IMG/VR virus record: IMGVR_UViG_3300008459_000477
Location: 1-21,748 of that record
DNA: 21,748 bases
Source: a virus
Direction: 5' to 3' (one strand)
The notes under the pieces were generated by a model. That model ran no database searches. It saw only the letters and a program-made list of their open reading frames with translations, and was not told where the DNA came from. Positions 1 to 8,995 of the stretch are shown one piece after another. How positions within the stretch are numbered: position 1 is the first letter of the stretch; every line of letters begins with the position of its first letter. The translations under genes were made by a program, and so were the position numbers.

Positions 1-1038
1 TTGGTTATTTGTGAATAGTATCGTACCTGTCGAGTATGTTCCTCCTGTTACAAAAGTATCTCCCGTTATTTGAACTCCATTTACAAAAAGTGTTGATGCT
101 GACATTGTATTAGCAGTTAATCCGTTTGTGAAGTTTGTTGCTCCACTTACTGTTCCTCCAGTAAATGTTCCACTACCTGTCGGTACTTGCCAACTAGCAT
201 TTCCATTTGCATCAGATGTTAAGACATATCCATTTGTTGCTCCTGATGTCATTTGGAAGTTTATTGTTTTTGTTTTGCCACTAACATCTAGTGTTTCTGA
301 TGGTGTATTTGTTGATATACCTACTTTGTTATTTGTTCCATCAACAAAAAACATATTTTCATTATTATCCGTTTCTACTCTAAAATTATTTGGGTAACCA
401 GTTTCATTAACTACGGTTTCAGTCGAATTAACCCAAAATTCGTTGTCTAACTGTCTTAACTTTATATATGAATTAGTTATGGTTAGTGTGGAGTCGGTCG
501 ACCCATTAACAACAAATGATCCAGTACCTAACCCACCAAAAATACCAAATGAAATATAACCAAATCCAGCACCATCTTCAGAGAAAAAAAGATCGTAACC
601 ATTTAAATCATGTATTCTATCATTATTTAAAGTTAGATTGGTGTTTGCAAAATTAGTATCAGCAGTTACAGGTAAATTTAAATATGTCGTTGCAGATATG
701 GTTGTTGCTGTTAATCCTTGTGTAAACACAGTATCACCTGTCACTGTCCCCCCACTTAATGGTAAATAATAGCTACCATCGGTTAAACCCGTCACAGGAA
801 AAGTACCACCACTACTATTTGTAAAAGTTATCGTTCCTGCAGAATAAGTACCTCCTGTTACTAATGTATCGGTACCACCACTAAATATTGAACTTAATTG
901 TTGTAATTCCGCTTTATACGATGAACCCGCAATGTTTTGACTTGGGTCTCCTGTGTAAACAATATGTATTAGTGTCGTTGGTGTAATTGCCGACGCCTGT
1001 GCTAATGTTCTATCTGTTAATAATTGATATACTGGCAT
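1..1038 (-). CDS. Tail fibre protein, N-terminal 346 residues (runs off the left edge)
   Basis: The frame is open from an ATG at 1038 to position 1, where it is cut by the window edge. The product begins MPVYQLLTDRTLAQASAI and is rich in Thr, Gly, Asn and Ser. Seen directly: a YYLPLSGGTVTG segment (around residues 89-100), which is a common tail-fibre repeat opening; a near-repeat of VTGGTYSAGTITFTN (about 60-75) as VTGGTYSTGTILFTN near residues 330-345; and a segment KVGISTNTPSETLDVSGKTK followed by a GYVLTSDANGNASW stretch (about 232-285). Segments of this last kind are familiar in phage fibres and Bacteroidota surface proteins. By family habit a C-terminal intramolecular chaperone (peptidase S74 type) might follow, but that lies outside the window. 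The start is chosen because a TATTTAT motif and an A-rich leader precede it and the upstream gene stops 21 bases earlier. Likely role: distal fibre or receptor-binding subunit in the virion. It is the last gene of the cluster in view. Confidence 0.8.
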   Translation of the reverse strand, partial: MPVYQLLTDRTLAQASAITPTTLIHIVYTGDPSQNIAGSSYKAELQQLSSIFSGGTDTLVTGGTYSAGTITFTNSSGGTFPVTGLTDGSYYLPLSGGTVTGDTVFTQGLTATTISATTYLNLPVTADTNFANTNLTLNNDRIHDLNGYDLFFSEDGAGFGYISFGIFGGLGTGSFVVNGSTDSTLTITNSYIKLRQLDNEFWVNSTETVVNETGYPNNFRVETDNNENMFFVDGTNNKVGISTNTPSETLDVSGKTKTINFQMTSGATNGYVLTSDANGNASWQVPTGSGTFTGGTVSGATNFTNGLTANTMSASTLFVNGVQITGDTFVTGGTYSTGTILFTNNQ

Positions 1039-1059
1039 GTTTTATTTTATAAATATTCA

Positions 1060-1347
1060 TTATTGAAAATAATAACCATTACCGTCCATAAAATTAAAGT
1101 AAATGTCATCTTGGAACGCCTTTTGACCAATACAGTCAAGTATAGTTGAATATATACATCCATTAGTATCAACTATTCTTAAATACAAAAAGTTTTCGTT
1201 TGGAAAATAGTTTTGTGTGTTTATCTCAACTGTTGCCGGAATACTTGTTAATCCTGATATATAAAAACAACCTGTATTTGTTGGGTCGCAGAGAAATATA
1301 TCATATGGTTCTAACCCACCTGTATCGCCTGTTATTTGTACTATCAT
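1060..1347 (-). CDS. Small 95-residue SprB-like single-domain protein (copy 2)
   Basis: A 95-residue protein with no signal peptide or membrane segment, placed between the small gene that starts at 1650 and the partial fibre gene. It has the same length as its upstream neighbour and shares its pattern: ITG.(S/T)GG near the N-terminus, then P..I(Y/F)(L/V)CD followed by a second Cys five to six residues later, a hydrophobic (L/V)(R/K)(I/V)(V/I)D strand, and a C.Y......C pair. All four cysteines match. This core (GG..P ... VxD..GC) is the same kind of motif as in the SprB-like repeats of the 1139-residue fibre upstream, so it looks like one such Ig-like repeat encoded alone. The last 20 residues are aromatic-rich and end in YYFQ. 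I infer a virion decoration or fibre accessory protein. No specific function can be assigned. Confidence 0.75.
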   Translation of the reverse strand: MIVQITGDTGGLEPYDIFLCDPTNTGCFYISGLTSIPATVEINTQNYFPNENFLYLRIVDTNGCIYSTILDCIGQKAFQDDIYFNFMDGNGYYFQ

Positions 1348-1362
1348 ATAGATAAATACTTT

Positions 1363-1650
1363 TTATAAGAAAACTAAAGTGTCACCATCTTCAGAAGTTA
1401 AGAAATCACCAAATTCTGTTAATATTACATATGTTTCAGCCTCACAAGATATTATTTTAAAATATTCACAAGAAGAACTATCAATAACTTTAACCATAAT
1501 GGTTGTTGCCGTTTGAAACAAGGTAGGTAATATGTAAATACCAGGATTAAACCCTAAAAATGAACAATTATTACCATACTCATCACAAACATAGATACTT
1601 ATTGGTGCCGTACCTCCTGAAATCCCGGTTATATCTATTGAGTATGGCAT
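1363..1650 (-). CDS. Small 95-residue SprB-like single-domain protein (copy 1)
   Basis: I place the start at the ATG at 1650, giving MPYSIDITGISGG, because this ATG shares its A with the TAA stop of the 1139-residue gene (TAATG), a classic coupled junction. An ATG 30 bases upstream would add ten residues inside that gene and is less likely. The protein carries ITGISGGTAP, IYVCDEYGNNC and VKVIDSSSCEYFKIISC, matching the four cysteines and strand pattern of the neighbouring 95-residue protein. GGTAP also occurs in the SprB-like repeats of the large fibre (SGGTAPYYYS). The C-terminus (EFGDFLTSEDGDTLVFL) differs from the other copy. I infer a single Ig-like repeat that attaches to, or decorates, the fibre. 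There is no signal peptide, as expected for a virion protein assembled in the cytoplasm. Confidence 0.75.
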   Translation of the reverse strand: MPYSIDITGISGGTAPISIYVCDEYGNNCSFLGFNPGIYILPTLFQTATTIMVKVIDSSSCEYFKIISCEAETYVILTEFGDFLTSEDGDTLVFL

Positions 1651-4600
1651 TATACGGGTCCTCCATCGTTTATTGTCCAACCTTTAGTTGTGGTTAAATA
1701 GTTTCTTGATGCGACCGAAGCTGGACTATATTTTGAATCCCCAAAATCACATGTTAAACCACTTTGTAAAGACGCACCGTAAGACGCCCACCCGTTTAAT
1801 AAGTCATCATAGTTACTTGACTGTAATCCTGATGTATATACACCTCCATTTGCTAAGAAGTAATCAAGTTGGTCAACTTCTCTTACGTCCCATGATCCAA
1901 TATTATTAATTGTTGTCATTCCAGTAAATGTGTTTTCAAATAGATTTGATATGCCGGTACCTACCGATCCTTCATATAGTTTTGGTGTATCTGTTGTTGC
2001 AGATAATGATAAATTATAAAAACCAAAAAACGTATTAATAGATCCGTCATACCCTAGATTAAAATCACCCCACTCATCTATAGATAAAAATTTTAATCTA
2101 TCTTTTATATTCGTTCCTGTATTTCCCCATCCTGTAAACTCACCACCACTATTAACTGTTATTGTTATTTGATAAATTCCTGGAGTTGTGTATGTGTGTA
2201 CTCTGTTAGCATAACTTAAACTTGAAGTAGTTCCATCACCCCAATTAATTGTTCCATTATTATATACACCAAAACTACTATTAAATGGTAGTGTTATAAC
2301 ATTGGCTCCGCTAGATGCCACGAATGTACCGCCACCATATGGATCATAAATTGATCCATAAACAATTCTAGTATCAATAGTTGTCCTAAAAGCAGGTACA
2401 GGTGTTGGGGTCGGAGTTGGAGTCGGAGTTGGGGTCGGAGTTGGAGTCGGAGTTGGGAAAGTGTAGATATACTCATCTGAATAATCACTTATTACTCCTG
2501 ATCCACAATTTTTACTAATTCTAAAATATACATCTCCTGTTGTTACAGTAGTTGGTATTGTTCTATATGTACTACAAGAAGATGTGTTACCTATACTCCA
2601 AGTTGCTCCACTATCAGTTGAGTATTGGATTGTTGTTGATATACAAGGACCACAATTTAAATTAAAATAAATACCGAATAGACCACTACCAATTGGTCCT
2701 GCACTAACTATAGTTGGTGAACAGCAGGTGATTATTGGTGTGGTTGTTGCACTACCAGTACAACTAACATCATATTCGATTGATAACCCTAAACTGTACT
2801 CACCATTACCTATATCATCAACATCTCCATTACAGTTTGATTCAATGTGTATTGTATTGTTTAGCTGGTCTATCGTGTATTCACCAAAAACAGGTGTTGT
2901 CGATAGTATATATTCAATTGATTGTATCCATAAATTATCTGAAGGTATATCATCTATTGATGTTATGTTTGCAAAAGTTTGTGTATATGCACTTCCATTT
3001 ACTGTTATCTCACAAGTTAAATCGGCACTATTTATTGTACATCCTGTGTAACCAGATGTAACATCCATAAACCCTTCAAAAAACATTTCGGACAAACCTC
3101 TTCTATTACCTGATGTTGTTGTAAATGTATTTGAACACAAACTATATGTTTCATAGTTAGTAATTAATTCACCAGTGCAATTAATGTTAAAAAAGTTTGT
3201 TAATGAACAACCATTATCATCCGTTACGGTTAAAGAGTAGGTACCCGCAGTTAATCCTGTTGCGGTTAATCCTGTACTTCCATTTGACCAAGAATATGAA
3301 AATGGAGGTTCCCCTTGAAATATAGTTGCAGAAGCATATCCTGGTGTTACACCAACACAATTAGTTGGGTTAATTAAAAAATTAACTTGATTTGTTGTGG
3401 TTATTACAAAGTCTTCGCTAACAGAACACCCGTCAGTATCAATCACACTAATTTTATAGTTACCATTAACTAATGATGTAAATGTTTCTGCGGTTGACGT
3501 TGTTGATGGTACTACACTATCATTTATAAATGGGTTATCGATATTTTCTAAAACATAGGTTAAAAACCCTGTGTATCCACTATTAACCATAATTGATACC
3601 CCTCCGTTTGGTTGTCCACAAGTAGACCCAGTGGTAGTCGCCGATATTGTAAATTTTTGTTCAGAATTAATTGTCGCTGTGGTAGTATAAGCACAAGCCG
3701 ATCCTGAACCTGAAATTAGTAAATCATAAGTAGCGTTATTTAAACCTGTTTGATTAAATGTTTGGTTATTACCATAATAACTATAAACTGTACCTCCTGT
3801 TTGTGCGCTTAAAACATAAAGATAGTTTTGACTTCCTGTGCCATTTATTGTTACTGAAATTTCACCATTATTTTGACTACAATTTGAGTTGGTTACGTTT
3901 ATGTTTGATATCGTAAACCCATTTTGTGTTATTAAAGATCCGGCTAAAGTTAATTCACAAAAATTAGCATCTCTTACTATTACCGAATAATTACCACTAC
4001 CTAAATTTGTTAATGTAAATGTGTTGGATAATGTATACCCAACCTCACCTGTAACCGCAGAGTAATAATAAGGAGCGGTACCACCTGATAACGTATATGT
4101 TAAACTACCATCAGAAGCAAAACAACTTGGGTTAACAGATGTTAACCCCAATAACCCTAGTGGTTCGGCCTGACCTATTGTCTCAGTAACTGTTGTTGAG
4201 CAACCATTTATATCTGTTACCGTACAAGAATAACTACCAACAGTCAATCCGGTAACTAATTGAGTTGTTTCTCCATTACTCCACGAATAAGTAAAAGGAC
4301 CTGAACCCGTAACACCAGTGACCGCCAATTTACCAGTATTAATTACACAATTAGATGTATTAACTTTCCATAAACCGAAATTAACTCCGTTTGAGTCATA
4401 AATAATTGTATTTGGTGTATTTGCACTAACAGACCCATAATCATATACAGTAACGTAATATTCTCCTTCACCTAAATTATTGAATACATATGGTAGTGTT
4501 TGTGTTTGTTGTATAGTTTGTATTGTATCATCTTTATATAGAAATAAATAATAAGGACTACCTATTGATGATGCACTAACAGTTATTGAACCGTTATTTT

Positions 4601-5069
4601 CACCACAAGTGGTTGTTGTTGTATTACTTATTATGGCAGTAAAACATTGTGAAACGTACACATTTAGATATGTTTCGTTGTTTTGTATTCCTAAACTATC
4701 ATTTAATCTAAAAACGTATGTCCCTCCTGTTAGCCCTGTGTATAAAAATGGTCCCGTACCTGTTTGAGCACTCAAAGTGCCAGGTATAATGTTATCTATA
4801 GTATATGTACCAACACCACCAAAAGGAGTTATTATTGTTGACCCTGAAGTCGTATCACAAATACCTGTAGTACTAAAACTATAGGTAATATTACCGTTGC
4901 TACAATTTTGTGTACAAGTTTGTCCTGTGGCAACATAAACACCAGTTGCGCTACCTGAATAGGCACCATCAATACAGATACTTTCACCTAATGAAATTCC
5001 TGACTGTAAATTACCGCAACAGTCAACATAACTATATATACCATTTGTTAAACCAGAAACACAAGCCAT
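1650..5069 (-). CDS. Large fibre/adhesin: SprB-like repeats, PT linker, PKD-like and BspA-like domains
   Basis: This 1139-residue protein is a mosaic of adhesin modules. Residues 1-65 are Cys-rich (DCCGN, TCTQNCSNGN). About residues 65-640 hold six or seven SprB-type units; the clearest read GPFTYSWSNGETTQLVTGL then TVTDINGCSTT (near 250-290) and PPFSYSWSNGSTGLTATGL then TVTDDNGCSLT (near 585-625). About 640-865 is a Cys-containing region. A run of ten Pro-Thr pairs (about 870-890) forms a stiff linker. A PKD-like domain follows (INWGDGTTSS ... VHTYTTPGIYQITI, about 938-975). The C-terminus has BspA/DUF285-like signatures: WDVREVDQL (near 1058), NYDDLLNGWASYG (near 1085) and a terminal GWTINDGG. 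SprB repeats are known from Flavobacterium gliding adhesins. There is no secretion signal or type IX sorting tail, so a virion fibre is more likely than a cell-surface protein. It starts nine bases after the 991-residue gene and is probably co-transcribed with it. Confidence 0.8.
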   Translation of the reverse strand: MACVSGLTNGIYSYVDCCGNLQSGISLGESICIDGAYSGSATGVYVATGQTCTQNCSNGNITYSFSTTGICDTTSGSTIITPFGGVGTYTIDNIIPGTLSAQTGTGPFLYTGLTGGTYVFRLNDSLGIQNNETYLNVYVSQCFTAIISNTTTTTCGENNGSITVSASSIGSPYYLFLYKDDTIQTIQQTQTLPYVFNNLGEGEYYVTVYDYGSVSANTPNTIIYDSNGVNFGLWKVNTSNCVINTGKLAVTGVTGSGPFTYSWSNGETTQLVTGLTVGSYSCTVTDINGCSTTVTETIGQAEPLGLLGLTSVNPSCFASDGSLTYTLSGGTAPYYYSAVTGEVGYTLSNTFTLTNLGSGNYSVIVRDANFCELTLAGSLITQNGFTISNINVTNSNCSQNNGEISVTINGTGSQNYLYVLSAQTGGTVYSYYGNNQTFNQTGLNNATYDLLISGSGSACAYTTTATINSEQKFTISATTTGSTCGQPNGGVSIMVNSGYTGFLTYVLENIDNPFINDSVVPSTTSTAETFTSLVNGNYKISVIDTDGCSVSEDFVITTTNQVNFLINPTNCVGVTPGYASATIFQGEPPFSYSWSNGSTGLTATGLTAGTYSLTVTDDNGCSLTNFFNINCTGELITNYETYSLCSNTFTTTSGNRRGLSEMFFEGFMDVTSGYTGCTINSADLTCEITVNGSAYTQTFANITSIDDIPSDNLWIQSIEYILSTTPVFGEYTIDQLNNTIHIESNCNGDVDDIGNGEYSLGLSIEYDVSCTGSATTTPIITCCSPTIVSAGPIGSGLFGIYFNLNCGPCISTTIQYSTDSGATWSIGNTSSCSTYRTIPTTVTTGDVYFRISKNCGSGVISDYSDEYIYTFPTPTPTPTPTPTPTPTPTPVPAFRTTIDTRIVYGSIYDPYGGGTFVASSGANVITLPFNSSFGVYNNGTINWGDGTTSSLSYANRVHTYTTPGIYQITITVNSGGEFTGWGNTGTNIKDRLKFLSIDEWGDFNLGYDGSINTFFGFYNLSLSATTDTPKLYEGSVGTGISNLFENTFTGMTTINNIGSWDVREVDQLDYFLANGGVYTSGLQSSNYDDLLNGWASYGASLQSGLTCDFGDSKYSPASVASRNYLTTTKGWTINDGGPV
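2404..2457 (-). repeat. 24-base tandem repeat encoding the Pro-Thr linker
   Basis: The plus strand carries a 24-base unit (gttggggtcggagttggagt plus cgga) at 2404-2427, an exact second copy at 2428-2451 and a six-base partial copy. Inside it are degenerate six-base steps encoding Pro-Thr. It codes for residues about 870-890 of the large fibre. Since the repeat units are multiples of three, gain or loss of copies would lengthen or shorten the linker without breaking the frame. Confidence 0.9.
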
Positions 5070-5078
5070 ATTCTATAA

Positions 5079-8054
5079 TTAGTTATTACAATTTATATCT
5101 ATATCTACACCAATATTAAGGTAGAAAGTTTTATTGGTAAAATCATCATAACAAGTCGTATTACTTACCACTAAATTGTTACCCGCCAAATAATAATTTA
5201 AACCAAAACTATATAAAGTATCTAATTCGGTTTCAATTGCGTTTAATATTTCCGTAGTTGTTGGAGCGTCGTCACCATATCCTGTAAAAAATGAATTTTG
5301 TATTAAAATATTATCGTCAAGTCTACAATCAATAAACCAAGTACTTATAACACTAGTTAAATCACATTGTGTCTGCGTATACCCACTACTTAAAATTAGA
5401 TTATTAATTGATTGATTTAAAACTTCAGCAGGAAATAAAGGGTTACTTAAATTAGATATTGAACATGTTAAGGTTTGATCAATACAATCATAAGTAAAGA
5501 TTTGACCATTATATGTACAAGGAATACAGTCAACGGGAATAAAAGTACAACCTCTCTGTCTTCTCCAAACAACTTTTTGTCTATGGAAAATTGAATTATC
5601 CATTTTTTGGCCGGTCATCCATATTGTTGTTGCCGGTACTACTTGTTCAACAAGTCTTTGCCAATAATCACCAATACCTAATGTAAAATCTATCATTTTT
5701 TGATATGTAAAATTATTAGATGGTATTCCCACAGTTTCATTTGATTGTAGGTATCTCCAAAAAATAGATTGTAATGTTGGGTATCCACTAGTTTTACCGT
5801 CAGATATTGTCCATCTATTTCTTACATTTATAAAATTATTATAAAAATTTTGAGCAAATTCAAAAAATGTTTTTTCTTTTGGTTTTGGATTAATATGAGT
5901 CCAATCAATATTTCCTGGTGATGGATATGGTGCGGTTAGTCCGGAGTTTGGTATTGGATAATCATACTTAACGGACATGTCCCATATATCATATGTAATA
6001 CCTTGTCCCATATTTAAATATAATTCTATCATTTTAGTGTTTAATACTAAATCATCATTTTCAGTAATATAATTAACACCATTAAAACTATTATTATTTT
6101 TTCTTTCTTCTGTATTAATATCCCAAGACTTTTGATTGTCTATTGTTTTAGTAATTTCAAAACCAAACCCTCCCATGTATGGAAAATTTCTATACCTTTC
6201 TAAATAGTCTTGACCATAAGTAAAAGGTTTTAAGTATGAAATTAAAAAAGGGTTGTTACCTATAAGTGAAGAATTTTGTAAATCAGGTAATTCTATTGAT
6301 CTATGTTCAGGGGTTTGTTCAAACCAACCACTACCTATCTGAAAATAGTAATCATCATTATCATTTGGTGAAAGTGGTAATCCATCTGAATTTGTTGGGT
6401 AATCTGTTCTTGACACTGGAGTTAATTGTATTACTCCTGATGTTGTAAAACCCGTATATTTGTTACCTAAAAGACTGTAGACCAATGTAGGATCAAGTGC
6501 CGGTTGTTCATTGTAAAAAGTACCACCAGATAAATTAGCAAACTTAGTATCAAAAGTATCTAAATTAATTTTAGAGTCCGCTAAATACACTATTTCATTA
6601 AACTCTATTAAAGCGTCAGGAGCCCCTATCATTCTCATTAAAAACTCAACAGATCTTCTAGTACCCTTAGATTTAAACAAGTACGCCGTGTTTAATATTA
6701 AATTTCTATAGTATTGATAATTTAATTCATTAGGTGTGTTTGGTTTTTTTTGTCCGTCAAAAATTTGTTTTGAGTTTGGTGCTAATACGCTATCTAAAAA
6801 ATTTTCATTAGTAATGGGAGATATGTTAGTATTTAAACCTAAAGTTTGTGCCAAATTAACCAATAATTGTGATGGTATGTCATTACCAACGACATAATTA
6901 ACTGAATTCATATTAGCCAATGCATCTATAAATTTTTTAACTTCATCAAAACTTCTACCATAGATTTGTAATATTTTTTCAACTTTTTGGTCCGCAGTAT
7001 CGAATTCTTTAAACGAACCCGTAATTAAAAATCTACTAATAAGATTAGTTTTATAATTATCGAGTGATTCAGCAACTTTTTGTAATTTTGTAAGATATTC
7101 GTCAAACTTTGTAGAACTAATATCTAAATTCCAATAGGTGTCTAATCTCCAAGTTAGTCTTTGATTATACATATTGTAATTACCGTTACTATCGTAATCA
7201 GGATATTTAAAATTTGTTGTGTAAAGCGGAGTGGTTTTTCTATTCAGTAAAAAATCTTCTATTTCATCAAAGTCTTCATTAAACACCGTCTCAGTTGTTA
7301 TATTATTTGGTTTTAAAATTAAACTAATATAAGTTTCAGTTATTAAATTATTTTTTAAATTAAAAGGGTCTCCTTGTACTGTTATAGTTACAGTACCCCC
7401 TGTTGTAAATTTTGTTGGGATAAACTCTAACACCGGATACTCAGTGTTTAAATCTACAAAATATAATGAATAACTTTCAAAGTTATCTGTTAAGTTTCTA
7501 TATTTTGAAACGGCTAAAGGTCTTGTTTCTAAATTTCTTCTTGCATTTTCTGAAAAGTCGATACCAAAAGGGTTACTAAAGGTATATACATCAGATTCAA
7601 ATGTTGTTTCATTATTTATAACATCAAAAGTAATGTTATATGCGGTTGGGTAACTATCTAAACCAAAATTAACAGGATTATTTATTTCTATTGCCGCAGG
7701 AAAATAATTAATTATTTTAGTTATTGATGATGAAAATCTTTTTTGTAATGATCCGTATAATGAAAAACTAGTTACTTGTGATATATCAAAATTAGGGTAA
7801 ACTTTAAAATTTTTTTCTATTATTTTTTTTGTTTGCTCAATATTTTCAATATTTAAATTTTCTAAAGTATATGGTTCCGAAAATAACCCAGTATCGAATT
7901 TTCGATTTACCTTTTCATAAATAGCAGATGTAAACTCAAAATTTCCTTGAGTTAATCCTCCCCCAGTCACTAATTGCAACCCTACAATGTTATCTGAAAA
8001 AGTTTCAGAACCTACAGACGGTGCTGGTGGATAAAAATATTTTTTTCTAGCCAT
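5079..8054 (-). CDS. Large baseplate protein with a central tail protein I (P2 gpI)-like region
   Basis: A 991-residue protein starting at an ATG that shares its A with the previous gene's TAA stop (TAATG). The central part carries the pattern I associate with P2 gpI, the baseplate component that works beside gpJ: a LLVNLAQTLGL helix (about 395-405), then an YYRNLILNTAYLFKSKGTRR stretch leading into SVEFLMRMIGAPDALIEF (about 445-485). P2 gpI has an equivalent 'LL.WLA' helix and a 'R..I......H.KGT..A......LG' stretch. A later region (WQRLVEQVVPATTIWMTGQK, about 800-820) ends in a basic VVWRRQRGC segment. The last 160 residues are Cys-rich (C..IDCIPC-like clusters) and appear to be a separate domain. 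Typical I proteins are near 200 residues, so this would be a much enlarged version. The fibre gene follows directly, as H follows I in P2. The family call is from remembered motifs, not a search. Confidence 0.55.
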   Translation of the reverse strand: MARKKYFYPPAPSVGSETFSDNIVGLQLVTGGGLTQGNFEFTSAIYEKVNRKFDTGLFSEPYTLENLNIENIEQTKKIIEKNFKVYPNFDISQVTSFSLYGSLQKRFSSSITKIINYFPAAIEINNPVNFGLDSYPTAYNITFDVINNETTFESDVYTFSNPFGIDFSENARRNLETRPLAVSKYRNLTDNFESYSLYFVDLNTEYPVLEFIPTKFTTGGTVTITVQGDPFNLKNNLITETYISLILKPNNITTETVFNEDFDEIEDFLLNRKTTPLYTTNFKYPDYDSNGNYNMYNQRLTWRLDTYWNLDISSTKFDEYLTKLQKVAESLDNYKTNLISRFLITGSFKEFDTADQKVEKILQIYGRSFDEVKKFIDALANMNSVNYVVGNDIPSQLLVNLAQTLGLNTNISPITNENFLDSVLAPNSKQIFDGQKKPNTPNELNYQYYRNLILNTAYLFKSKGTRRSVEFLMRMIGAPDALIEFNEIVYLADSKINLDTFDTKFANLSGGTFYNEQPALDPTLVYSLLGNKYTGFTTSGVIQLTPVSRTDYPTNSDGLPLSPNDNDDYYFQIGSGWFEQTPEHRSIELPDLQNSSLIGNNPFLISYLKPFTYGQDYLERYRNFPYMGGFGFEITKTIDNQKSWDINTEERKNNNSFNGVNYITENDDLVLNTKMIELYLNMGQGITYDIWDMSVKYDYPIPNSGLTAPYPSPGNIDWTHINPKPKEKTFFEFAQNFYNNFINVRNRWTISDGKTSGYPTLQSIFWRYLQSNETVGIPSNNFTYQKMIDFTLGIGDYWQRLVEQVVPATTIWMTGQKMDNSIFHRQKVVWRRQRGCTFIPVDCIPCTYNGQIFTYDCIDQTLTCSISNLSNPLFPAEVLNQSINNLILSSGYTQTQCDLTSVISTWFIDCRLDDNILIQNSFFTGYGDDAPTTTEILNAIETELDTLYSFGLNYYLAGNNLVVSNTTCYDDFTNKTFYLNIGVDIDINCNN

Positions 8055-8962
8055 TAACTTATAATATTTATGAAGTTTTTACTAAAATCAATATTACCAC
8101 CTCTATCTTGTCTAACCTCATAAAGAAGTTCATTGAAGTTGTCTCTGATTTCAAATAAGTTATATTGTTTGTATATATTACCGGCACTATCATAAAGTGT
8201 GTAAATACCATCTTCAATACTTTTAGTTTGATTACCGTAAAGAGCAATTGCAATTGTGTCTAAATCATGTTCGGCCATTTGTATGTCAATGGTCAACGGA
8301 TTAAAAAATGTATTTGTTATAATTATATTTTGGTTTGGTTGTCCGATATATGGTGTTGCGGTCGGTTTATTTGTCGGCGCAGTTGATGGTGATAGTGTAC
8401 AAAAAATTAAGTCGCTCCCTCCGTCAACATATCTATATCTTATACTTTTTTGATTACTGTTTGTTTGGTCTGTAACTACGGGTTCACAAAAAAATGATGA
8501 AGTGATTAATCTATAAAAATTTTGTATTTTACTTCCGTCAGTATTTAAATATTCAACTCTATACCCTACAAGACCTTGGTTGGTAAATTTATTTCGGTAT
8601 AGCTGGGGCACATTATTAATATCTATTATAATACCCTTCACATTAGGTAATGCGGATAAGACTCCACAATCTGAAATTACTGTTCTTACTTCCGCGGGTC
8701 TAATATATAAAGTATAAACACCTATTTTATTAAATTCACTTGCCGGTAATTTTAAATTATAAAGTCCGCCCAATATTTCAACACCATCATTTCCACCAGT
8801 ATCCGTATTATTAAAATAAGGGGTTAATATTGTTCTTGAATTTAATTTTTTAAGTATAAAATTATTAGTTGCGTCTCTTGATTCTGTATAATGTAATATT
8901 ATATCAACATCTTCCGGAGAAACGTCTGCGGGTCTTACTGTTCCATATGTACCTAAAGCCAT
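8054..8962 (-). CDS. Structural protein of unknown family, 302 residues
   Basis: I do not recognise a family. The product begins MALGTYGTVRPADVSPEDVD and is a soluble beta-rich sequence. Residues about 105-150 (ALPNVKGIIIDINNVPQLY, then VGYRVEYLN) look like paired strands. A Thr/Pro/Ser-rich hinge (STAPTNKPTATP, about 190-205) separates this from a C-terminal part with DGIYTLYDSAGNIYKQYN and FNELLYEVRQDRGGNIDF. There is no signal peptide or membrane helix. It lies between the PKD-containing 361-residue gene and the I-like 991-residue gene, with which it shares a TAATG junction, so translational coupling to the baseplate protein is likely. Its leader is one of the six carrying TATTTAT followed by an A-rich stretch. 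From its place I infer a baseplate component or fibre adaptor. Confidence 0.7.
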   Translation of the reverse strand: MALGTYGTVRPADVSPEDVDIILHYTESRDATNNFILKKLNSRTILTPYFNNTDTGGNDGVEILGGLYNLKLPASEFNKIGVYTLYIRPAEVRTVISDCGVLSALPNVKGIIIDINNVPQLYRNKFTNQGLVGYRVEYLNTDGSKIQNFYRLITSSFFCEPVVTDQTNSNQKSIRYRYVDGGSDLIFCTLSPSTAPTNKPTATPYIGQPNQNIIITNTFFNPLTIDIQMAEHDLDTIAIALYGNQTKSIEDGIYTLYDSAGNIYKQYNLFEIRDNFNELLYEVRQDRGGNIDFSKNFINIIS

Positions 8963-8995
8963 TTTTTTATTTTATAAATAGTTTATCCATCTTTT

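Noticed and set aside
128-397. Plus-strand frame of 89 codons
   Set aside because: Antisense to the partial fibre gene, whose own frame is open over 346 codons with clear fibre motifs.
1048-1056. T4-type late promoter TATAAATA on the plus strand (also near 8974 and 21472)
   Set aside because: It points away from all genes in the window; the sequence is better read as TATTTATA on the coding strand.
1651-1680. Ten-residue N-terminal extension (MDNKRWRTRI) of the small gene ending at 1363
   Set aside because: It would lie inside the fibre gene; the ATG at 1650 gives a tight TAATG junction and a 95-residue product equal to its paralogue.
2294-2488. Minus-strand frame with Leu-Arg-Pro-Gln repeats
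   Set aside because: It is the shifted reading of the Pro-Thr repeat region; the composition comes from the tandem repeat, not from a separate protein.
2728-3061. Plus-strand frames of 93-107 codons
   Set aside because: Antisense to the fibre gene, low complexity, and no start context like that of the real genes.
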